Positions 24,719-32,949 of a DNA stretch of 64,000 bases are shown here, piece after piece. The notes beneath the pieces are model-generated. The model was not told the origin of the DNA and made no database searches. It saw only the letters and a list, made by a program, of their open reading frames with translations. The stretch comes from an uncultured Holophagaceae bacterium. Its GTDB lineage: Bacteria > Acidobacteriota > Holophagae > Holophagales > Holophagaceae. Position 1 is the first letter of the stretch, and the number at the start of each line of letters is the position of its first letter. Where the stretch lies: contig CAISFO010000056.1 in the NCBI GenBank assembly GCA_903884655.1, forward strand, positions 1 through 64,000, written 5' to 3'. The translations under genes were made by a program, and so were the position numbers.

Positions 24719-26257
24719 CTAGCGATCCGCCAATAACCACGCAGTGCCCAGCGCCAGTCGCGCCATGCGGCGCACCTGGTCGGGATCCAGCTTGTCCAGG
24801 GTGTCGCCAGGCTTGTGGTACTCGGGGAAGTAGCTGCCGAAAAACCGGATGAAAGGGACGTTCAACCTCGCGAAGTCGCGGTAGTCACTGCCCCCACTGT
24901 GGCCATCGGTCCAGTCCAGGTGCAGGGAGAGGCCCGCGCCACGACCCGCCTGGGTCAGGGCCGCGGCCAGCTCCGGGTGGCCCGGGGGAAGGCCGGGTTC
25001 CACGAAGTCCGCCGGATCCAGGCCCGCCAGGAAGCCCGCGGGATCCTTGAGGCCTGCGCCTTCCACGAGGGCACGCAAATCAGCGGCTGTCCAGGGATGG
25101 CCCACCATATCCAGGTTGAGGTAGGCCTCCGTGCGGGCCAGGGGCCAGCGGGGCTGACGGGTGTAATGACCTGAGCCGAATTTGCCTTCCTCCTCGCCAG
25201 TCCAGAACGCGAAGAGCAGGGTGCGGCGCGGGCGATGCGGAACTTTTTTGGCGACGCGAAGGATCTCCAGCAGGGCCGCCACGCCCGAGGCATTGTCATC
25301 GGCGCCCGGGTGCAACACACCGCCGGGCATCCCGAGGTGATCCATGTGGGCCCCCACGAGGATGGCCGAGCGGCGCAGGGTGGGATCCGAGCCCTCCAAC
25401 TGGGCCAGCAGGTTGACGCCTTGCAGGGAGCGAATCCGGCCGCCGATCTCCAGGTTCGCGGTGCCACCGGCGGTCAGCTGCTCCGGCAGTTCGGGCCGGT
25501 AGCTCAGGCGGGCCAAGGGGGGCTCCCCGGAACCGGGCAGGCCTTTCGCCGCCAGAAAGTAGGGCACGGCGGGCTCCTTGCCTTCGCGCAGGCGCTGCTC
25601 CAGGCCCGGCTCCAGGGCGATGGCGGCTTTCGCGCCCAGCTTCTCCAGCAGGGCCAGGCGGCTGTCATAGCGGTCCGCAGGGCGAGGCGAGGCGTACTTC
25701 TCCGCCAGGTCCGGGCGGCGCCAGATGGCTTCGCCGGGGGTGCCATCCCGGAATATCACCACCTTGCCGCGCACATCCACATCGCGGAAATCGTCGTGCT
25801 GAAGGCTGGGCTCCTGGATGCCATAGCCCACGTAGACCAGGGGGCCGCTGAGCAGGCCCGGTTCCAGGGGCGGCAGGATCGCATCGCGGCCCGCCAGGAA
25901 AATCCGGTCACCCGCAGCGGTCTTCAGTCGAACGGAGCCTCCGCCTGGGCGCACTTCGCGCAGGGGCACGGCCTGCCGGTAGGTCTTCCCCAGGGGCTTG
26001 AGGCCCAAGGTTTTGAGCTGATGTTCGAGGTAGGCCACCGTGGCATCGAGCCCCCTGGTGCCCAGGCCACGGCCCTCCCGCTTGGGGTCCGAGAGGTAGG
26101 CCAGGTGGGCGCGGAGCCTCACCGAGTCGATGCTTGCCGCAGCTTTATTCAAGGGGGCGGGCAGGGCTTCGGCGCCCTTGGCACGGAGAAAGTCCGTTTC
26201 CTGGGCCCTGGCGAAGAGAGCCAAGGTGCAGAGAAGGATCAGGGCTCGTGGCGTCAT
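24719..26257 (-). CDS. exported M28-family zinc aminopeptidase with PA domain
   Basis: Peptidase of 512 aa with a signal peptide (about 1-17). An insert near 130-270 fits a PA domain. The M28 catalytic residues are clear: VGAHMDHLG (His), HPGADDNASG (Asp), FWTGEEEGKFG (Glu-Glu), NLDMVG (Asp) and the last His in PEYHKPGDT. It removes N-terminal residues from peptides outside the cytoplasm. ATG 26257 is chosen (AAGGA 8 bp upstream) over TTG 26263. It is the last gene of the minus-strand peptide cluster, separated from the transporter gene by a 239-bp gap carrying a long inverted repeat. Confidence 0.9.
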   Translation of the reverse strand: MTPRALILLCTLALFARAQETDFLRAKGAEALPAPLNKAAASIDSVRLRAHLAYLSDPKREGRGLGTRGLDATVAYLEHQLKTLGLKPLGKTYRQAVPLREVRPGGGSVRLKTAAGDRIFLAGRDAILPPLEPGLLSGPLVYVGYGIQEPSLQHDDFRDVDVRGKVVIFRDGTPGEAIWRRPDLAEKYASPRPADRYDSRLALLEKLGAKAAIALEPGLEQRLREGKEPAVPYFLAAKGLPGSGEPPLARLSYRPELPEQLTAGGTANLEIGGRIRSLQGVNLLAQLEGSDPTLRRSAILVGAHMDHLGMPGGVLHPGADDNASGVAALLEILRVAKKVPHRPRRTLLFAFWTGEEEGKFGSGHYTRQPRWPLARTEAYLNLDMVGHPWTAADLRALVEGAGLKDPAGFLAGLDPADFVEPGLPPGHPELAAALTQAGRGAGLSLHLDWTDGHSGGSDYRDFARLNVPFIRFFGSYFPEYHKPGDTLDKLDPDQVRRMARLALGTAWLLADR

Positions 26258-26321
26258 AGCCAATTTCCTTCAAATACCAGTGGAGTCATCGTGATTCCAG
26301 GCGGATGAAAAAGCATTTGAG

Positions 26322-26398
26322 CCGGTGATGAGCGGTGATGAACCGTGATGTCCACAACGGACCTGTCTTGATCACCGTGCATCACTGTCTATCACCGG
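26322..26398. repeat. long imperfect inverted repeat built of GGTGATGA units
   Basis: The left arm (26322-26350) holds three direct GTGATG units. The right arm (26371-26398) holds three ATCAC units. The arms pair over about 28 bp with a few mismatches and a loop of about 20 nt. It sits in the gap between the M28 and YfcC genes. It could be a transcript-stabilising or attenuating stem, or an extragenic repeat element. The rest of the gap shows nothing recognisable. Confidence 0.7.
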
Positions 26399-26496
26399 TT
26401 TCCTGGTCAGTTTCCTGCAATTGGCGGAGCTGGGGGGACTGGCACAAGGCCCTGGCGGTGCCTTGGTTCCTTCTCGGGAAACGGCCTTGGAAAGAT

Positions 26497-27930
26497 TTAC
26501 ACCGGTCCCCAGTGGAAGAACAGCGTCGGCGGGATCAGCAGCAGGAAGGCCAGCACCACCAGGATGAGCATGAGGGGCAGGAACCAGCGGGCCCAGCGTT
26601 CCCAGGGGATCTTCGCGGCGCCCAGGATGCCCATGGTGACGGCGCTGGTGGGGAGGATGGGGTTGATGAGCTCGGACAACGCGAAGCTGTACACGCAGGT
26701 CTGGCGGGTGATGCCCACCAGGTCCGCCAGGGGCGCCATGACGGGCATGGTGAGGGCCGCCTGCGAGGTACCCGAGTGGATGAAGAAGTTGATGACGCAT
26801 TGCACCAGGAACATCACCTGGGCGGTCATGGCCTTGGGCAGAACGCGGATGGCGGCGGAGCCGTAGAGCAGGAGGGTGTCCATGATGTGGGCATCGTTGG
26901 CGATGACCAGCAATGCGCGGGCGCAGGCCACGATGAAGACCACGCCCACCATGTCCTTGGCGCCTGAAATGAAATGCCGGGCAATGTCACTGGGGCTCAT
27001 GCGGGAAATGAGCCCGATGAGAATGCCCATGCCCAGGAAGAGGGCTGCGATGGGCTCCAGGTACCAGTGGTGCCTCAGTACGCCGTAGACCAGCAGAACG
27101 ATTGCGCCCAGGAAGGTCGTGAGGGCCAGAATGTGGGAGGTGTTCCAGTCACCGTCCGTGCCAACGGTGGTGGCTTCCCGGGCCAAGTCCAGGTCCCGCA
27201 CCGGGCTCAGTTCCGGGTTCTTCTTGATCTTCGCGGCGTAGATCATCACATAGGCGATGACCACGCTGGTGGCCACCACCCAGGCCACCATGCGGTACGC
27301 CAGACCCGAGTAGATCGGCACACCCGCGATGCCCTGGGCCACGCCCACGGTGAAGGGGTTGAAGAAGGCGCAGGCGAAGCCCGCCGCAGCTCCCAGGAAG
27401 GGGATGGCCATGCCCACGATGGAGTCGTAGCCCAGGGCTCGGGAAAGGGCGATGAAGATCAGCACCAGGGGGATCAGCTCCTCGGCCATGCCGAAGACGG
27501 CGCCCGCCAGGGAGAAGACGGTCATGAGCACGGGGATGAAGAGGGTTTCGAGCAGGGGATGGCGGCGCACATGCACCGTGAGTCGCTTGATGCCCTGCTC
27601 CACGGCCCCGGTCTCCTGGAAGATGCCGAAGCTGCCCCCGATGATGAGCAGGAAGGAGATGAGGCCCGCGCCGTCCAGGAAGCCCTTGATGGGCGCCAGG
27701 AAGAGGGTCTGGAGGCCCAGGTAGGTCTTGGGCAGGCGGTGGAAGGTGCCGTCCACGGGCACCTTCAGGTGGCTGCCGTCCGGCAATAGCTTTTCGATGC
27801 GCTGGAACTCGCCCGAGGGCACCAGCCAGGACAGGATGAGCACCAGGACGATCAGGGCACCCACGATGACCAGGGTGTGGGGCATGCGAAAACGGGGGCC
27901 GGCTGGGGCTGGGGCAGAGGCAGGGTTCAT
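26497..27930 (-). CDS. YfcC-family transporter (DcuC/AbgT-like superfamily)
   Basis: Inner-membrane transporter of 477 aa with about 12-13 spans. Sequence order PHTLVIVGALIVLVLILSWLVPSGEF, GGSFGIFQETGAVEQGI, GMAEELIPLVLIF, and QCVINFFIHSGTSQAALTMPVMAPLADLVG is that of the YfcC/C4-dicarboxylate anaerobic carrier family (PF03606). Homologues carry amino acids such as arginine/ornithine, or dicarboxylates. Lying among exported peptidases and an isoaspartyl dipeptidase, import of amino acids or dipeptides is the likely role (inference). No strong ribosome site is visible upstream. Confidence 0.85.
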   Translation of the reverse strand: MNPASAPAPAGPRFRMPHTLVIVGALIVLVLILSWLVPSGEFQRIEKLLPDGSHLKVPVDGTFHRLPKTYLGLQTLFLAPIKGFLDGAGLISFLLIIGGSFGIFQETGAVEQGIKRLTVHVRRHPLLETLFIPVLMTVFSLAGAVFGMAEELIPLVLIFIALSRALGYDSIVGMAIPFLGAAAGFACAFFNPFTVGVAQGIAGVPIYSGLAYRMVAWVVATSVVIAYVMIYAAKIKKNPELSPVRDLDLAREATTVGTDGDWNTSHILALTTFLGAIVLLVYGVLRHHWYLEPIAALFLGMGILIGLISRMSPSDIARHFISGAKDMVGVVFIVACARALLVIANDAHIMDTLLLYGSAAIRVLPKAMTAQVMFLVQCVINFFIHSGTSQAALTMPVMAPLADLVGITRQTCVYSFALSELINPILPTSAVTMGILGAAKIPWERWARWFLPLMLILVVLAFLLLIPPTLFFHWGPV

Positions 27931-27986
27931 GAGCGGCTTTCAGGCGGTGGCTGCATGGTAGCGGGAAGCAGGTTTTGGAAGGAGGC

Positions 27987-29186
27987 TCAGGGCCGGACGG
28001 CCTGCATGGCCGTGAGGGCTGCCCCAGCCAGTTCCTCCTGAAGTGCGGACAGTTCGGCGGCGGACTTCGGCCCCGAGCCGATCGACTCGACCCTGCGGAA
28101 GATCCTGTCCTCAGTGTCCAGAAGCCGGGGCAGGAATCCCGTGCCCTCGTGGTTGTCGAGACCCGCCAGATTCAGGTACTCCTGCTTCTCGGCTTCCTGG
28201 AAGGGGCGGACCCGCAGCTTGATTCGCATGGATTCCGTCCAGAGCGCCGCCTCCTTGCCCTTCCAGAGGGGCTCCGGCACCGAACCCGCTTCCACCCATA
28301 GGGGCAGGGCTACGGCCGTGACGGGTTCCCCTGGCAGCACCCAGAAGGTGGCCCGGGAGGTGGGATCCTTTGGATCCTTGCCCACGATCACAAGGGCACA
28401 GGAGGTGTAGGACTTGTTGATGCAGTCCTTGGTGAGGATCCAGCGGGGCTGGGCTGGAAGCGCCTTCAGCTCGGCGAGGGTGGGCGTCTGCAACAGCACA
28501 TGGCCAGTGTCCCGGGCGAGGCGGCGGAAGATCTCCCTGGGATTTCGCTGTTCCGGCGAGAGCCCGGCCAGCAGCTCCGTGGCCCGCTCGAAGCGCAGGT
28601 ACCCCGCGCCCTTGCCCTTTCGGCCAGAGCGGGACCAGTTGGAATTGAGGAGGTATTGCCCAGGCGCAGCCGCAACTTCCAGCAGGTTGTAGCCGCGATT
28701 GTAGACCTCGAAGAGAACGGTCCTGCCCGTGGCATCGAAGACGCCGAAGTTGGTCTGGCAGCCCAGTCCCGGGCCCTCGTTGGCCCTGAGATAGGCCTCG
28801 AAGTCAGCCACGGTGCGGCAGGTTCGCAGAGCATCCGCCATGACGCTGCCCTCAAGATCCTTCAGGTCCCCGCTCTGGGGGCCCGGGAGGTTGTAGGCCA
28901 CCGTGTTCATAATGGCGAAGCCTGCGGCGTTGAGGCCTGCGTAGGCGCGCCGTCCGCTGGCGTCGTCGGCGTCCACGAGGGCCAAATACGCGTAGGGCTG
29001 CTCCCGCACGAGGACCACCTTGTTGGACAGAGCGTCCGTGTCCCGGTTCTTCCAGAGCATGGGCCGCTCGCTGGCGCTGGCGGCGGGGCTCAGCAGGGCC
29101 GTGGTGCATTGTTCCGCACCCTGGGCAAGTAAACCGACCGGGAGGGTGCCCACCAGGATGGCCAGGCAGAGGGATTTTCCGAACAT
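27987..29186 (-). CDS. exported C45-like Ntn amidohydrolase
   Basis: Protein of 399 aa. After a signal-peptide-like start comes Cys27 in AEQCTTALL, the expected N-terminal nucleophile of the C45/linear amide hydrolase group. WKNRDTD, GLNAAGFAIMNT, GLGCQTNFGVFDATGRTVLFEVYNR and LNSNWSRSG match that family (acid amides, bile-salt or penicillin V acylase-like folds). It cleaves an amide bond in the periplasm; substrate unknown. It is 18 bp downstream of iadA in the same direction. GGAG precedes the start. Confidence 0.75.
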   Translation of the reverse strand: MFGKSLCLAILVGTLPVGLLAQGAEQCTTALLSPAASASERPMLWKNRDTDALSNKVVLVREQPYAYLALVDADDASGRRAYAGLNAAGFAIMNTVAYNLPGPQSGDLKDLEGSVMADALRTCRTVADFEAYLRANEGPGLGCQTNFGVFDATGRTVLFEVYNRGYNLLEVAAAPGQYLLNSNWSRSGRKGKGAGYLRFERATELLAGLSPEQRNPREIFRRLARDTGHVLLQTPTLAELKALPAQPRWILTKDCINKSYTSCALVIVGKDPKDPTSRATFWVLPGEPVTAVALPLWVEAGSVPEPLWKGKEAALWTESMRIKLRVRPFQEAEKQEYLNLAGLDNHEGTGFLPRLLDTEDRIFRRVESIGSGPKSAAELSALQEELAGAALTAMQAVRP

Positions 29187-29203
29187 GTCGAACTCCTTGG
29201 TTG

Positions 29204-30367
29204 CTACTCGAACATGCCCTTGGCCAGGACCTTACCTGCTTTCATCAACAGCCGCCCCTTGGCGATGACCGTGCGCACCTCCAGGTTCTTCGGCTCCAGC
29301 AGGACCAGATCCGCGTCGAGGCCCGGGGCCAGGCGGCCCTTGGCTTTGAGCTTCAGGATGCGGGCGGGGTTGCTGGTGATGACACGCAGCGCCGTCTCCA
29401 GGCTGAGGCCCTCCTCCTGCACGGCCTGGCGCACGGCGGCAAAGAGCGACGTGACGCGACCCACGGAGATGGCCTGGAGGCGCCCCGAGTGGTCCCAGTC
29501 GGGCAGGCTGCCCTGGCCGTCGGAGGTGAAGGTGATCTGCCCGGGGTCCACACCTGCTTCCAGCATGAGCCGCAGGGCCCGGCCGCAGGGGATCTCGCCT
29601 TCCGCCAGGTACGAGGCCAGGGTGGAGGTGGTGAAGTCCACAAAGCCGCCAGCCTTGGCGTAGGCGATGCCCTCCTCGAAGAGGCGGGGATTGCGGTTGA
29701 TGTGGGTGGGCAGCATCTGAGTGGGGGGCAGTTCCGTCTCGGCCACGACGCGGCGCAGGAAGTCCAGACCCCGCTCTCCATCGCCCAGGTGCACATTCAC
29801 GATGCCGGCCTTGCCGGACAACATTCCACCGCGTCGGGCCATGGCCACCACTTGGGCAAAGGCCTCGAAGCCGGGCTGGCTGGAGCGGTGGTCTGAAAGG
29901 GCCACCTCGCCGGCCCCGATGACCTTGTCGATGAAGAGCAGATCCTCCTCGAGGGTGGGCAAGAGGGTGCGCAGGGGTAGGCCATAGGAACCGGAGTAGA
30001 CGTAGGTGCTGAGGCCCTCTTCTTCCAGGCCCTTGGCCTTGGCCAGGAGGCCCGCCATGGTGCGCGTGTAGCCGTCCGTGCCCAGGCAGCCCACCACGGT
30101 TGTGACGCCGCCCAGAATGGCGTCTGTGAGGGGCAGGCCCGGCGTGCGGGTCGCGAAACCGCCCTCGCCGCCACCGCCCATGATGTGCACGTGGGCGTCG
30201 ATGAAGCCGGGCACGACCTTGAGGTTGCGGGCGTCGATGACTTCGGCGTACTTCCGCGAAATGCGGATGTCCGGCTCCATGCGGAGGATCTTCCCCCCGC
30301 CCAGGAGGAGGTCGCAGCGCCCGCCAGCTTCAGGACTATAGAGGTCGGCATTCTTGATGAGCAGCAT
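29204..30367 (-). CDS. iadA: isoaspartyl dipeptidase
   Basis: Cytoplasmic zinc enzyme of 387 aa cleaving beta-aspartyl dipeptides. Amidohydrolase features: HVHIMGGGGEGG (metal HxH plus the IadA-type glycine loop), GCLGTDGYTRT, YSGSYGLP, GEVALSDHRSSQP (metal/active region), MLPTHINRNP (His), and FTSDGQGSLPDWD (Asp). Length and motifs fit IadA closely. ATG 30367 is chosen (GGAG 5 bp upstream) over GTG 30373. Beta-Asp-Arg/Lys dipeptides are the product of cyanophycinase, whose gene is in the same cluster at 32058. Confidence 0.92.
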   Translation of the reverse strand: MLLIKNADLYSPEAGGRCDLLLGGGKILRMEPDIRISRKYAEVIDARNLKVVPGFIDAHVHIMGGGGEGGFATRTPGLPLTDAILGGVTTVVGCLGTDGYTRTMAGLLAKAKGLEEEGLSTYVYSGSYGLPLRTLLPTLEEDLLFIDKVIGAGEVALSDHRSSQPGFEAFAQVVAMARRGGMLSGKAGIVNVHLGDGERGLDFLRRVVAETELPPTQMLPTHINRNPRLFEEGIAYAKAGGFVDFTTSTLASYLAEGEIPCGRALRLMLEAGVDPGQITFTSDGQGSLPDWDHSGRLQAISVGRVTSLFAAVRQAVQEEGLSLETALRVITSNPARILKLKAKGRLAPGLDADLVLLEPKNLEVRTVIAKGRLLMKAGKVLAKGMFE

Positions 30368-30397
30368 GGGCACTCCATCCGGGCCGGGGCCCGGGAT

Positions 30398-31906
30398 TCA
30401 GAACAGTCGGGAAACAGGCAGGACAGCACCAGGTATGGCCAGCTCCCGAAAGCCAGGATAGCCGTAGAGGCCGTAGAGCAGGCAGGGCTCCAGCACCTGG
30501 ATGGCGCGGCGGGCCAGGTCCTGGTCCAGGGGCACGATGAGGGTGCCCACGGGCAGTTCTGCCTCGGCCCTGGGTAGGCGCTGGACGATCTGGCGATCCT
30601 CGTAACGCTGGTAGAGCTCGTCGTAGGGCGCCTCGACGCGCAGCAGCCGAACCGCTTCGTTCTGGACCCGGCGAGGGGCCGCCAGAGTCTCGAAGCGGAG
30701 GCCCTGGGCCTCCAGAACGGAGAGGAAGCGCGCCGCAGCGGCGGGCGCGATGGCGTAGGCCCGGGGCGTGGGGACGCTGCCCTTCACCACCAGATCCGTC
30801 ATGGCCATGGCCGTGGGAATCTCCAGGGTCTTCCCCGTGGCCAGCTCACGGACCTTCACGAAGCTGGTCTTGCCCCCCAGGTTGGCCCAGAAGGTGTTGG
30901 TGGCGATGAAGGAGGGCAGGGGCTCGCGGCGGGCCCGCTCGGCCAGGGCGCGCACCTTGTCCCGCCAGGCGCGATCCCCCAGCAGGTGGCGGTAGAGGAT
31001 GCGGTAGCCGTCCACCCGCTCGCCCAGGTCCGCGCTGGGATTGGCGGCTCGGTGGCGCACGCCGGACTCGATGATGAAGGAGAGGGCGCCCAGGGTGCCC
31101 ATGCCATTGCGGCCATCGTCAACCTCTGCTGTGGAGGGTCGGATCTCCTCGTCCGGCGGGGGCCCGCCCACGTTGTAGCGGCGATAGGCGTGGCCAGCCT
31201 TCTCCTGGAGTGGCAAGGCGGCGGCTACGGCCTGGAGGCCCAGGGCCTTGAGGTAGTCGGGGATGAGGGGATGGTTGGCGGCATCCATGGTGATGATGGG
31301 CCAGGCCTCCCAGCCCTTGGCGGCGTAGTCCTCGCTGTCGCGGCCGAACTCGTGACTGTCCACGGCCACGTGGGGCCGGATGCGGCGGGCCACGCGGTAC
31401 AGGGCCTGCGTTTCGGGCTGGGCCAGCAGCAGGTGGTCGCGGTTCAGGTCCCCACCAGCGCCGTTGAAGCGGCGATGGGCCTCGGCTCCGTCGGGGTTCA
31501 ACATGGGCATGAGGTAGAGATCCACGTCCTCGGGCAGCTGCTTGGGATGCGCAGCGATATCCCGGATGAGCGTGAGCTGGGCGTCCTTGCCCGCCACCTC
31601 GTTGCCGTGCTGCTGGGCGTAGTAGAGCACCTTGAAGCGGGCCTTGGCCCCGCCGCGATTCAGGTGCACCAGGAGCACCTTACGCCCCTGGGCACTGCGG
31701 CCCTCCTCTGTGACCGTGATGAAACCCGGTTTGGCCACCGTGTCCAGGAAGCGGACCATCTCCGCATAGGAAACAGTCTTCTGCATCGCCCGATGGTCCG
31801 CAGGGAAGGGCGCCTGTACCTGAGCCTGAACAACTACCGCACAGGACAGTAGGCTGAGGGCCCGAAGGCCATGGCTACCGCGAAAGGAAAAGCGTTTTTG
31901 CCACAA
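30398..31906 (-). CDS. exported M14-family zinc carboxypeptidase
   Basis: Peptidase of about 500 aa. Metal ligands are HGNEVAGK (H-x-x-E) and the later AVDSHEFG (His); substrate-binding NPDGAEAHRRFNGAGGDLNRD is typical of M14. A signal peptide ends near VVVQAQ. The start is uncertain: no ATG precedes the signal peptide closely. TTG 31906 gives a 20-30 residue signal; ATG 31981 would add 25 residues encoded by an inverted repeat; ATG 31786 would lose the signal. Follows cyanophycinase in the minus-strand cluster and ends 30 bp before iadA. Confidence 0.85.
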   Translation of the reverse strand: MWQKRFSFRGSHGLRALSLLSCAVVVQAQVQAPFPADHRAMQKTVSYAEMVRFLDTVAKPGFITVTEEGRSAQGRKVLLVHLNRGGAKARFKVLYYAQQHGNEVAGKDAQLTLIRDIAAHPKQLPEDVDLYLMPMLNPDGAEAHRRFNGAGGDLNRDHLLLAQPETQALYRVARRIRPHVAVDSHEFGRDSEDYAAKGWEAWPIITMDAANHPLIPDYLKALGLQAVAAALPLQEKAGHAYRRYNVGGPPPDEEIRPSTAEVDDGRNGMGTLGALSFIIESGVRHRAANPSADLGERVDGYRILYRHLLGDRAWRDKVRALAERARREPLPSFIATNTFWANLGGKTSFVKVRELATGKTLEIPTAMAMTDLVVKGSVPTPRAYAIAPAAAARFLSVLEAQGLRFETLAAPRRVQNEAVRLLRVEAPYDELYQRYEDRQIVQRLPRAEAELPVGTLIVPLDQDLARRAIQVLEPCLLYGLYGYPGFRELAIPGAVLPVSRLF

Positions 31907-31977
31907 AGAACACAAAGAACACAAGGAAAGCAGTCGAACCAGCAAGCTCACACAGCCCCCTTTGTGTTCTTTGTGGC
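31900..31977. repeat. perfect 18-bp inverted repeat (CACAAAGAACACAAAG type)
   Basis: GCCACAAAGAACACAAAG at 31900-31917 and CTTTGTGTTCTTTGTGGC at 31960-31977 are exact complements 42 nt apart. Each arm is itself two copies of ACAAAGAAC-like units, and a part copy (TTCTTTGTGGC) follows near 32020. The repeat lies in the gap between cyanophycinase and the M14 gene and runs into the possible 5' end of the latter. Such A+G-rich repeats differ in composition from the coding DNA. Confidence 0.8.
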
Positions 31978-32057
31978 CCATTTCTTTTTCATTTTCACGA
32001 TCCCAGGAAGCCTGTTCAGTTCTTTGTGGCTTTTCCCTGCCCTATGCGGTGCAACCC

Positions 32058-32882
32058 TCAGGGCTGGTATACCTTGCGGCTCTCCAGATCGATGCTCTGC
32101 CCAGGCTTGAGCAGGTGGATCCTGAGGTTCTGGAAGCCGCCGCCCTGTTGTGAGATCCCAGCAGGATCGAAGACCATGACGGAGCGCTGGCCCAGTACCG
32201 TAGCCTTGCCGTCCTTCACCACCAGAGCCGTGGCTTCGTCGATGCCCAGGCCCAGGAAGGTGGGGTGTTCCATGAGCACGCTGAAGAGGCGGTTCTCCCG
32301 GCCCCGCCGTAGGAAGTGCTGATCCACGACCACGTTCGCGGGCAGGAAGCCCATGCCCTCGCGGGTCTGGTAGGCGCCCACACCGAATTCCGAGAGGGCC
32401 TCCTTGCCGTTGCGGTCGTCACCCGTGAGCATCAGCTTCGACATGATGGCGGCCCCGGCACTGGTGCCGCCGATGCAGGCGCCAGCCCGGTAGCGGTTCA
32501 GAATCAGGGCCTGCATGGGCGTACCCACGATTTTGTCGCCCACGCGGTTCTGGTCCCCGCCGGAGAACCAGAAACCCGTGCAAGTAGCGGCGGCGGCCAG
32601 TAGCTGGGGGCTCTCGGCATCCTCGCGCTTCCGCACATCCAGGGCCACGACCTGGAGTCCAGCCTTCTCCAGGTCCTCCTTCCACTCCTTAAGAGCCCCA
32701 TCGGGATCGCTGGTGGAGGTGGGGATGATGCCCACGGTGCCGCCCTTTCCGCCGGAGGCGAGAAGGAAGGCATCCATGATCTCCTGTGGCATGCCGCCGC
32801 CGCCCACGATGACCAGGGTGCCCTTGGGGGTGGCGCTGAGGATGAAGCAGGCGAGACATAGGAGGGCGATGCGTCGGAGCAT
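32058..32882 (-). CDS. exported cyanophycinase-like S51 peptidase
   Basis: Protein of 274 aa with a signal peptide (about 1-17). Cyanophycinase motifs: TLVIVGGGG near the start, FWFSGGDQNR, and the nucleophile elbow GGTSAGAAIMS with the catalytic Ser. These enzymes cut cyanophycin (multi-L-arginyl-poly-L-aspartate) to beta-Asp-Arg dipeptides. The signal peptide points to an extracellular (CphE-type) enzyme that feeds on polymer from other cells. Neighbouring iadA would finish the job. In a diderm with other exported peptidases this is the best reading; alpha-aspartyl dipeptidase activity is the alternative in S51. Confidence 0.85.
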   Translation of the reverse strand: MLRRIALLCLACFILSATPKGTLVIVGGGGMPQEIMDAFLLASGGKGGTVGIIPTSTSDPDGALKEWKEDLEKAGLQVVALDVRKREDAESPQLLAAAATCTGFWFSGGDQNRVGDKIVGTPMQALILNRYRAGACIGGTSAGAAIMSKLMLTGDDRNGKEALSEFGVGAYQTREGMGFLPANVVVDQHFLRRGRENRLFSVLMEHPTFLGLGIDEATALVVKDGKATVLGQRSVMVFDPAGISQQGGGFQNLRIHLLKPGQSIDLESRKVYQP

Positions 32883-32899
32883 GGTCTTCTCTCAAGCAA

Positions 32900-32937
32900 A
32901 CCGCCTGCAGCAGGTCGCAAGACCCGCTGCAAGCGGC
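32900..32937 (-). terminator. stem-loop after the TonB receptor gene
   Basis: On the minus strand a 17-bp stem with two G-U/T mismatches (GCCGCTTGCAGCGGGTC / GACCTGCTGCAGGCGGT) and a TTGC loop is followed by TTGCTTG. It is probably a weak terminator or mRNA-end stem separating receptor from cyanophycinase expression. Confidence 0.6.
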
Positions 32938-32949
32938 CCTTTCGTAAAG

